A stretch of DNA of 64,000 nucleotides from Corythucha ciliata. Taxonomy: Eukaryota > Arthropoda > Insecta > Hemiptera > Tingidae. This document shows positions 56,415-64,000 of the stretch, one piece after another. Position numbers and translations under genes: made by a program. The DNA lies in NCBI GenBank assembly GCA_038030265.1, contig CM075943.1:3038001-3102000 (forward strand), given 5' to 3'. Numbering within the stretch: position 1 is the first letter of the stretch; each line of letters begins with the position of its first letter. Below the pieces are notes generated by a model, which was not told the origin of the DNA, searched no databases, and saw nothing but the letters and a program-made list of their open reading frames with translations.

Positions 56415-58045
56415 CAGTGTCGGAACTAAACGCCTGTCGGGGCCTGGGGCGGAAATCTCTTGGAGGACCTTTAGTCTCTAATTAAACTAGGAATATAATT
56501 TTAAGTAGAGCTGGAGAACTCATTTTTCCAAATTTTAGCCACGAAATTGCCTCCGAAAACTGCTATGTGCGTTTTCTCAATTTTATCCACGAATGAGCTC
56601 ATTTTCTAATTTTTTTTCCCCCGCGAATTCGCTCATTTTCTCATTTACAGCTGCGAATCGGCGCTTTTTAAAGCTCTTAGCCTTGAACGTGCCTACAGAA
56701 ACCACAAATTAGGCAGCGTTTGAGTGCTCTTTCCCAATTTTATCCCCAAAGTAGCAATTTTTCGAAATTTAAGCTGTGAATTGGCGCTTTTCTCTATTTT
56801 AAACACAAATTCCTGTTTTTCTCTATTTATTACCCACGAATTAGCGCTTTTTCACAGTTTATTTGCCCGCTTGAATTAGCGCTTCTTCTCAATTTTATTC
56901 CCAAAGTTGCCCCATGAATCACCGAGTTGGCGTTTTATCAATATTAGCTGTGAATTAGCGTTTTTCTCCCAATTTTAGCAGCAAATTAGCACATTTTCTC
57001 ATTTTTAGCTGTGAATCGGTGCTTATGAATTATAGCCATGAATTTGCCTCAAGGATCCCGCAAAGTAGAGGTAGCGTTTGAGTGCTCTGTCCAAATTTTA
57101 TTCACAAATTAGCGTTTTTCTCCATTTTAAACGCCAATTTCTAAATGTTTTTCTAAATTTTTCCCATGAATTAACGTTTTTTTTTTAGTTTCAGCCGCGT
57201 GAATTAGCGCTTTTTCTTAATTTTTAAAGCTGCCAAATTGTAACACTTTATCATAATAGCGATTTGCTCTAATGTTTAGACTCGAATTTGCGTTGTTCTC
57301 TTTTTTATCCATCAATTAGCGTTTTTCTCAGTTTTAGCCGCGTGATTTAACGCTTTTTCTCAATTTCAGCCCCGAGGTGGCCCCCAAGAATCGGCGAGTT
57401 GGCGTTTTCTTATTTTCAGCTGTGGATTGGATTAGCGTTTTTTTCTCAATTTTATCAGTGAATTAGCACATTTTCCTAATTTTAGCTGCGATTTTTAGCG
57501 GTTCTTCTCGATTTTATCCGTGAAATCTTAATTTTTCATACCTTAGTTGAGTTTTGCTCAACTTTTATTTAGACGCGAATCTCCCCCCCCCCCTCAAATG
57601 ACGCCCCAATGTTGCCCTGAGAATTCATGAGTTAGCGTTTCCCTCTTTAAGCTGTTAATTTGCGCTTTTTCTCAATTTTTAAAGCTGCTAAATTGTAGCA
57701 TTTATCACAATTTATCACAAAAGTCCTTGAATTAGCACTTTTCTCAGTTTTAGCTGCGTGAATTAGAGCTTTTTCCTAATTTCAGTCCCGATTTGGCCCC
57801 AAAAGTTCGTGATTTTGCGTTGTCTCAATGTCAGCTGTGAATTAGCGCTTTTATCTATGCCAACAGCCATAAATTTCAGCAATTTTTCTCAATTTCAGTC
57901 GTGAATCAGCGTTTTTAGCCATTCGTTCTCATCTTATCTCCTTAAAAATCCCGATTTTTTTAACTTTAAGCTATTCAGGGGCCCTATCTGAACGGGGTCG
58001 CGGGGGCGGTCTGCCCCCCTCACCCCTGCCATGGTACGCTAGAGT
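56415..58045 (-). mobile_element. inverted relative of the 2776-4480 element
   Basis: Begins CAGTGTCGGAACTAAACGCC and CGGGGCCTGGGGCGGAAATC, the complement of the right-end module of the 2776-4480 copy. It continues with ~1.5 kb of reverse family II units and ends with the other module: AAGCTATTCAGGGGCCC, GGGGGCGGTCTGCCCCCC and ATGGTACGCTAGAGTC. The two copies are about 1.6-1.7 kb in size, with internal order conserved, for example TAGAGGTAGCGTTTGAGTGC at 57066 against its complement near 4205-4225. Similarity to the left end stops at 58045, before the expected CACTG terminus. That end is truncated or replaced by GC-rich sequence. Confidence 0.8.
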
Positions 58046-58490
58046 CCGTGTGGCGTCGAGACGAGGAAACACCCGACCATGTGCTTCGCGTCGCTGGAGC
58101 TTCCACGGGGAATCTGCGGCGGGGTCGTGTGGGGTGAGAGGGGCTCGCCAGAAACTTCGGCTCTTGGGCGAGACCGCGCGGTGGGCGTATGGCCGACTCC
58201 CTGGTCTTCTCGCGCTTCTGGCTGGGGCGCAAAGGACTGTGGTTCCAGCCAGGCCTGAGTAGGGGACACCTACGTACCCTGCTGACAGGCGGCCCGTACA
58301 TCAGAGACTCCATCCTTGTCCGGTTTCGGTCCATGGCGCAAGCTCATAAGGAAGGCCGACCTTCACGAGGTTGTCTCTCGGGCGTGACTGTGGCTGGCCA
58401 CCAGTTGCGGCTAACCGGTCGAAACTTGGCATTGTGTGCCTTTCAAGGCATCATCTTATGGAGATCCCCATAAAGAGAGCGAGAGAGCGC
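58046..58490. other. GC-rich block of unknown nature
   Basis: About 440 bp, clearly richer in GC than either side, starting exactly where the family II element loses similarity. Several frames are open (for example 58189-58473 on the plus strand) but none shows a recognisable domain. It could be foreign insert, unrelated element sequence or a gene fragment. Confidence 0.4.
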
Positions 58491-59320
58491 CCAACACGCG
58501 GAATTTCACAGTTATCATGTCCTAATGATGCTGATTGAAGGGACCAAATACGACGAATTGTCATTACCCATACTCGTGATGTACAAGTGTACACTTTTTA
58601 GAACGACCGTTGGCCATGTGACTTCATTTTCAGTCCTTCTCTGGTCTGAAGTTTCATTTCTAACAACAAAAAAAAACATTTTTGGAGATACCTCGAGGAG
58701 AAAAATACTCCAAACTGGCCAGAAAAAAGGTTAATAAGGTTATACAAACAAGTATACCCTTCAAACACGAAAGTAATTAACCCATTCACCTAGGTTCATG
58801 ATCCTTTTTTTGACGATTATAATCATACTGGCGAAAAAAAAAATTCTTTCATTAAATTCTAAGGCGGAACTCATAATCCTGTTTTTATCCTTCGTCTTTA
58901 AATTATTCTTCTCACTTATTACAAAAAGTTTCATTGAAGAAGAAGAATTATAAAAAAAACAACTAATTACATGTTATCACTCGGCTACGCTCCGTTAATT
59001 GATTTGATTAAGGCGCTCCCAACCCATCATCACACCTACAATATTCTGCATTTTAGGTGTCTGTTCCCCAAATTTGGCATCCAGAATACATCGAAAATAC
59101 AGCAACATGTACGGAGAGAAACACTTTATTGCTTTAATTACACAGCAGTAAAGAAAAAAAAAACGTACGATACTGACTAGAGTCAACGTCAAGGTACTAG
59201 ACCGGTGCTAAGGCTGCCGCGTCAACTTACACTAAACATAAATAGCGAAAACACGAACAAATCGCTTGTCACAGGTCGGGGATATATATACATATACATA
59301 TACATACTTAGTACGTTGTA
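58491..59320. other. low-copy AT-rich sequence, no gene seen
   Basis: No repeat or gene recognised. A short TATACATATACATATACATA stretch lies near 59290. Confidence 0.45.
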
Positions 59321-59539
59321 TGGTTCTTAATTATTGCGAGTGAGTCAATTAAAATGAGCTCGCTAAGCGAAGTCAATTGACTGCTGGTGATTCCGACATC
59401 GGCCAAAATATTTAATGTCGGAATCGTACCCCTGGAACCGAACCAGAGGCCCCGGACAAGGAACTCCTTCTCGCCAAACCGCTTCCTGAATTTTTCTTGG
59501 TAGTAGGCGGTGCACTTCTCGTAAATGCGGCGTTTTTCA

Positions 59540-60040
59540 TCATCGATCTTCTCTAATCGTTAACCTCGCGTTAACGTGGCATCCAGGGACTCCTCTCACA
59601 AAGCCACGCTGACACCCGTGGAATTCCACCTGCCGGCGTAACTCCTGGTCGAGAACTTTCTCGATGATACGCCGAATTATAGGGAACACCGTTATAGGTC
59701 TCCAAGATGACAATTTAGATGACGGTCCTTTTCCTTTGTATAGCAGGATAGTCCTACCCTTCCGCAAGATTTCTGGAACGAACCCGGTCTTAAGCATCAC
59801 TTCTGCTATTATTTTAATGATGCTAGCAATATCGAGAGCTTTAATGGTCCGAATCAACACTCCGTCGAAACCCGGAGCAACATCCAAGGACGTAGACTTG
59901 ATGGCTCTCTGTACTGCCCGCAACTCGATCGACCCGATATCCGGGTTCCCTGGTAACGTTTCGTATCCCATATTTTCCTTGAAATGTTTCTCAATTGTCT
60001 CGATGGAAAGCGGACAGTTATTCCGGGCGTCAGCATCCAT
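59540..60040 (-). pseudogene. N-terminal RT fragment of the R2/NeSL-like element
   Basis: 166-residue frame with IEKHFKENMGYETLPG, then APGFDGVLIRTIKA (RT motif 1 region), GRTILLYKGKG and SWRPITVFPIIRRIIEKVL (motif 2 region), and CQRGF. It ends by running through a deletion near 59565. It would be part of the element's polymerase but is far too short to work. Confidence 0.75.
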
Positions 60041-60383
60041 TATGCTATTAACTATCCTCCGTCTTCGGTTATAATAAATTATACTGGGCTAGCTCGTACT
60101 GGTATGCTTCCCGTCTTCTTGCACGAGCGTTATTATGTGATCTAGTAGGGTTAGTTACCTTCGAAGCGCCCTTTCCTAGGACCTTCTCCCTGCCTTCCTT
60201 CCTCTACCGGAAGTATCTCACCGCTGGATGTTTCTGACCCGGCAAATACTGATTAGCCTTTCTTAGAAAATTCGAGATATCCGCTACTTTTTATTGAATG
60301 CTTCTATAGTGATATTTCCCTCCTTCGATATGGCCTCGAACGTAGCGGCCCACCTCCTCACATCTTCTTTCACACCCGGGTCC

Positions 60384-60695
60384 TCAACGACTGGGGGCTT
60401 TCTTGCTTGAATTGCCCGACTTCAAAATGCTCGCAAGAGTCATCTCATTGGCCAGAGCAGGATGTTTCTTTGCTATATGTATCCGTAGTCCCCGGGCATT
60501 CTTGTTCGAAACACCACAAATGCTGCAGAGACTCAACCTCTCTTCAGTGTTATTAGTAGGAGCCCCCGCCGTTGCTGAATCCGGAAGCTGCACTTCCTCC
60601 TGAGGCCCAGAGGTGGCCCTCGGATTGGTCGGGAAAACGTCGTTAATAGACACGATTTTGCCCCTAGTGACGCCCCCTTCGTCCGTCCATTCCAC
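60384..60695 (-). pseudogene. N-terminal zinc-finger region of the R2/NeSL-like element
   Basis: 103-residue frame. One C2H2-type finger: C-x2-C (SLCSICGVS), then RGLRIHIAKKH supplying the two histidines. In this LINE group such fingers bind the target DNA and give site specificity. Upstream sequence to about 60780 may belong to the same element, but no further domain is seen. Confidence 0.7.
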
Positions 60696-60799
60696 CGAGT
60701 CCAGGCACCTTGGAGGTTATAACCCCTTGCTGGCACGTACCGCCGGTCCGCAAAAACCAAACTGTTTGGCCTACTTCCGTGGCACGTTGGTGGAGATTT

Positions 60800-61600
60800 A
60801 ATGAATCCTTCAGTCACGACCCACTGCACACCCAAGGCAAATATCGTAATACGTTCATAATTGAAACTTTTTTTTTTGTGATTTCCTGAATATAACATTT
60901 CGATGTTTTGAAAAACTGAAAAAGGTAGGCATACTCAATTTTAAATATTGACCTTTTCCTACTAAAAAATGTGAGGAGAAAAAAAACGACCAAAAAATAA
61001 TCGAGCAATGAATGATATAAAAGATCAAACGTCATAAAAAAACAAGGAGTATACGGGCGATTAAAACTATTTTTATATAGAACATGCAATTTATAATTTT
61101 AACCCCCCCTGCCTCGCTCATTTCACCGTTTCAATATTACGTATAATTTTTTTTATTTTTAGGAATCGACAGTATTGCTTCCTATAAGGATTGAATCACA
61201 TCATGCTCTGATAAATTTTTATCTCTGACAGATTTTCTGCGACCATTTCATTCATTATTTTCCTCTATTTTGTTATCTTCTTTTGGTGGGTCAGTGTCCC
61301 TCCGAATATTTCAAATACATAATAAACATACGACGGACAATCAGGGAAACTTGTACAATTATCTTTGATTGCTATATCGATGGCTCCGCCGACATTATTG
61401 CTTCATTTTTTATGTATTTCCACACTATTCGCGGCCGTTCCTCAATCCTATAGTCCTGGTGGATATTCAGACAATCTGACAAAGATTCAAAGGAGCACGC
61501 CCCGAGACTTGAAATTTCGCGAAGAGTATTGAACCCGAAACTCCTTGCGGATATTATTTATTATTATTTGCTTCAAATGATGGAATTTCAATTTCAGCAG
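60800..61600. other. low-copy AT-rich sequence, no gene seen
   Basis: No repeat or gene recognised. Confidence 0.45.
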
Positions 61601-62090
61601 GTTCTACAAAATGTATCCGCGAATTAGCGTTTTATCTAAATTTTAGCCGCGATATAACGTTTTCTCTTAATTTCAGTCACAAATTAGCGATTTTTCTATC
61701 CATTGACGAATTAGGACCTTTTCTCAATTTCAGCCACGAACTGGCTTCGAGAAACTAAGAAATAGCGTTTTCTCAATATTATCTGAGCTATTCATCGTGG
61801 ATTTTTATCAATTTTACAACCGTGTAATAACCTCCTAATAATTTCCTTTTATTTTTATCCGCTAATTAGTTATTTTTTCGTTTTTTGCCACGGTTTAGTG
61901 TTTTTCAGCTATTTTAACCGCGAATATTGGGCGTTTTTTTTCCAAACTTTTCGCCGCGACCCTTCTTGCCACATAAATGATTAGCAAATAAGCGAGCCTT
62001 CTCAATTTCGGCCACCTGTGGCTTTAGACATTCGGGTTATTAGCGTGTTTTCTCTATTTTTAGCCCGGGAAGTTTGCCTTCAAATAAAAT
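61601..62090 (-). repeat. family II fragment, reverse
   Basis: Units such as TCCGCGAATTAGCGTTTT and CAATTTCAGCCACGAACTGGC, strongly diverged. Confidence 0.65.
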
Positions 62091-63025
62091 GGATTTCGAT
62101 CGAGGGGTGGCTTTTTTCTAAGGCTGGAGTGTGATGGGCACACAGGCACATGAATGGATTACTTGCTCGTTCTTCTGAGATTTTGGAAACGATCCAATTA
62201 TCACAGTTTTTGTCGTCAGAGAAATAAAAAAAAATGAAGATAGGGCCATATCAAGAGCTAAGTGACAAAAAAAAAAAAAAAAAGAATTTATAACTTCATT
62301 AAAACCATTACCGACTGCTGACTTCGTATAATATGGATATTACTTCCCCGCCCCTCTCGCCACACCATCGGCATTCCTTTTATCCCTTTTCCAGTATTTT
62401 TCCTAATTGAAAATCTTACCTTTTTGTGTTCCAGCAATGTGGACCACATGGAAAAGAGGAATACGGCTGGGCTCGTCAGTCGATGGTCAAACAAGGATAC
62501 GAGGTAAAATATATATATATAATACAATTAAAACATTTTTACGTAATAAGAATGCTTATTGCTTCGTCAGTTATTATTGTAATGTGATTGAGAGGAAAGA
62601 AATATTATGTATTTAGGGAGAAGGAAAACTTGCGTTAAAACCCGTTTATCATTTTTTTTTTTTTTAAGGGCGTTAATTTATTACACTTAACTTGCTCGGT
62701 AAGGACAAGTTTCGTCCACAATAATTGCTTCTTTGCACCTTTAACGGTGAGAAAAAGCGAATTGATGAGATGGCCGCCAGATGACATCAGTCCGACGGAT
62801 CTCAAATAATAACCAAGCCGCGAGTGAATTCTCTGACCCCTTTCAAGTTAATAGAAATTATAAACAGACTTGAGGGGGAATGTAAATGAAAATTCTTCTG
62901 TTCTGAGCGTTACGTGCCGTGTAAATGGTTATATCTTATTAGCCGGCCTGTGCAAGTACTTTCAAATGGATGAATCAAGCGCTAATTACTTTAAATCCCT
63001 ATCCAGCTACAATCAGGGCATTTGG
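62091..63025. other. low-copy sequence, no gene seen
   Basis: No recognised gene. A runs occur at 62266-62283, and T runs near 62652. Confidence 0.45.
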
Positions 63026-63085
63026 AAGAATTTTTGCCGCGAATTAGCGCATTTTCTCAGTTTTATCAGGAAATATGCGCGTTCT
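63026..63085 (-). repeat. isolated pair of family II units
   Basis: TTTTGCCGCGAATTAGCGCA and TTTTCTCAGTTTTATCAGG form one or two units between low-copy sequences, just before the tRNA-like palindrome. Confidence 0.6.
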
Positions 63086-63196
63086 TAGATGGATATGATG
63101 AATAATTCTGTTGCCGGTATTTTTAATTAATAAATTAATTAAACCGATGTTATCCGTACGACGATGGAAGGCACGATTCGAGTTTCAAGAAAAAAT

Positions 63197-63249
63197 GGCT
63201 CCCCGGCGGGATTTGAACCCGCAACCTCTGGATTACCAGTTCAGCACGC
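63197..63249 (-). pseudogene. 3' two-thirds of a tRNA-Thr-like sequence
   Basis: Minus strand, reading from within the D stem to the 3' end: anticodon arm with loop CTGGTAA, T-arm GCGGG-TTCAAAT-CCCGC, and acceptor CGGGGAGCC. The 5' acceptor strand and most of the D arm are missing at the palindrome centre. The anticodon stem has one mismatch. Confidence 0.75.
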
Positions 63250-63283
63250 TTAGCTTATCCCTCGGACTACGTCACCCAAAGGT

Positions 63284-63357
63284 GTCTCCGTGGCGCAATT
63301 GGCAGCGTGCTGGACTGGTAATCCAGTGTTAGAGGGTTCAAATCCCGCCGGGGAGCC
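63284..63357 (+). tRNA. tRNA-Thr(GGT)-like gene or tRNA-derived copy
   Basis: Plus strand, 74 nt. Acceptor GTCTCCG pairs with CGGGGAG (six of seven, with the first pair G:G). D-stem GCGC/GCGT, anticodon stem CTGGA/TCCAG, loop CTGGTAA (anticodon GGT). The T-stem has one A:G mismatch (GAGGG/CCCGC), and box B GGTTCAAATCC is good. Compared with 22665-22738 the acceptor is better and the T-stem worse. The shared extended flanks favour a duplicated or SINE-like unit. Confidence 0.65.
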
Positions 63358-63439
63358 ATTTATTCTCGAAACTCGAATCGTGTTGGGCTATGCCCTTCCA
63401 TCGTCGTCCGGATAACATCAGTACAATTAATTTATTAAG

Positions 63440-64000
63440 CGCGTTTTACTAATTCGTGATTTTTCTCACTTTTAACCACATATTTGCCTTTTAGAAGCCG
63501 TGAATTTGCGTTTTCTAAATGCTAACCTTGAATTAGCGCTTTTCCTACACTTCAGCGATTTTTTTTTTCTTTCAATTTCATCCGTGAATTAGTGCGAGTT
63601 TTCTGTATTTTAGCCGCGGATTTTCTCTCGGTATTGGCCCGCTATAGAGCAAATTTCCACTATTTTACCATGGAACTAGCGTTTTTCATAATTTTATCCC
63701 CGAATTAGCGACTTTTTCATTTTTAGCCATGAATATCGGTACTCTTTCTCGAACTTGCCTCCCGAAACCACTTTTTTAGCCGTCACGCCGTAGCAGTTGC
63801 GTGTTTCACGTAGCGTTTTTAATCCGCGAATTATCAGATTTTTCCTCATTTTAGCTAAGATTCATTGGTATTTCTCAATTTTAGCCGAGAATCATGGGCG
63901 TTTCAGGGGCGTGAATCAGAGGCAGTTGCCCCTGCCCCCCGCTGGCCAATTCCAAAAATATCTTCCCCGATCTGGCTAACGGAAACACAAATTTATTATA
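63440..64000 (-). repeat. family II array; 63588-64000 duplicates 43885-44340
   Basis: Reverse ~29 bp units. From GTGAATTAGTGCGAGTTTTC at 63583 on, the sequence follows 43885-44200 almost base for base. After a shortened GC-rich stretch near 63900-63945, ATCTTCCCCGATCTGGCTAA matches 44305. The duplicated segment runs off the window. Confidence 0.85.

Larger units (their letters stand above)
59330..60780 (-). mobile_element. decayed R2/NeSL-like LINE remnant
   Basis: Minus strand. From 60695 a region containing a C2H2 zinc finger (LCSICGVSNKNARGLRIHIA then KKH) is the kind found at the N-terminus of R2/NeSL-type proteins. Between 60380 and 60070 the linker is broken. From 60040 the RT start reads CPLSIETIEKHF, APGFDGVLIRTIKALD, LLYKGKGPSSKLSSWRPIT and CQRGFVRGVPGCHVNARL. 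Near 59560 it jumps to a C-terminal tail with KRFGEKEFLVRGLWFGSRG. The RT core with the YADD-like motif is missing, an internal deletion. The clade is inferred from the zinc finger, the SSWRPIT block and the tail. The restriction-like endonuclease is not visible. Confidence 0.75.
63133..63435. repeat. palindrome of two tRNA-like copies
   Basis: Left arm (63133-63249) and right arm (63302-63435) are inverted copies carrying the same flanks: CATCGTCGTCCGGATAAC on the right, its complement on the left, and CTCGAAACTCGAATCGTG. Each arm holds tRNA-like sequence. The ~50 bp centre (CTTAGCTTATCCCTCGGACT) is single copy and equals the tRNA 5' flank also seen near 22760. A small segment (GTTGGGCTATGC) is absent from the left arm. 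Confidence 0.85.

Noticed and set aside
58189..58473. 94-residue frame in the GC-rich block
   Set aside because: Several overlapping frames are open because of GC content. No family is recognised, so it is listed only as an unknown block.

Overview
The window reads as a repeat-dominated, AT-rich piece of an invertebrate nuclear genome. No host protein-coding gene could be supported. It carries Jockey-type non-LTR retrotransposons, an I/R1-type fragment with an RNase H domain, a CR1/L2-like fragment, an R2/NeSL-like fragment, tRNA-derived sequences and several foldback DNA elements (MITEs). The Jockey clade points weakly to an arthropod; the species is not identifiable from what I can see.

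Layout: 0-2.8 kb is a ~29 bp minisatellite (family I) split by a broken CR1/L2-like LINE. 2.8-4.5 kb is a compact element with hAT-like ends and a body of ~29 bp repeats (family II), itself split by a MITE. 4.5-7 kb is low copy. 7-10.1 kb is mostly family II. 10.1-13.5 kb is low copy. 13.75-18 kb is a nearly full-length but dead Jockey element on the minus strand with a MITE in its ORF1. 18.4-21.8 kb holds three further tandem arrays, including a 20 bp satellite. 22-23.5 kb is family I plus a tRNA-Thr-like sequence. 25.6-29.1 kb holds three decayed LINE fragments. 31.4-39.8 kb is a nested stack: a family II element, a young Jockey copy with an intact ORF2 and poly(A) tail, and a 2.5 kb hAT-like element with an exact 8 bp target duplication. 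43-46.4 kb holds duplicated arrays and hAT-like termini. 49-53.5 kb is a family II array with a ~260 bp higher-order period. 55.6 kb has a tRNA-derived SINE. 56.4-58 kb is the inverted partner of the 2.8-4.5 kb element. 59.3-60.8 kb is an R2/NeSL-like remnant. 63.1-63.4 kb is a palindrome of two tRNA-like copies. The last 0.4 kb repeats sequence from 43.9-44.3 kb.

The main theme is a set of non-autonomous elements whose bodies are ~29-31 bp tandem repeats and whose ends resemble hAT transposons (CAGTGGC...). Three repeat families that look different share a register, with a CGCGAAT-like start followed by a T-rich tract, so they may be diverged forms of one repeat. Several insertions can be verified inside the window because an uninterrupted paralogous array copy shows the empty site. 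Boundaries of degenerate arrays are approximate, and all calls come from reading alone with no database search.
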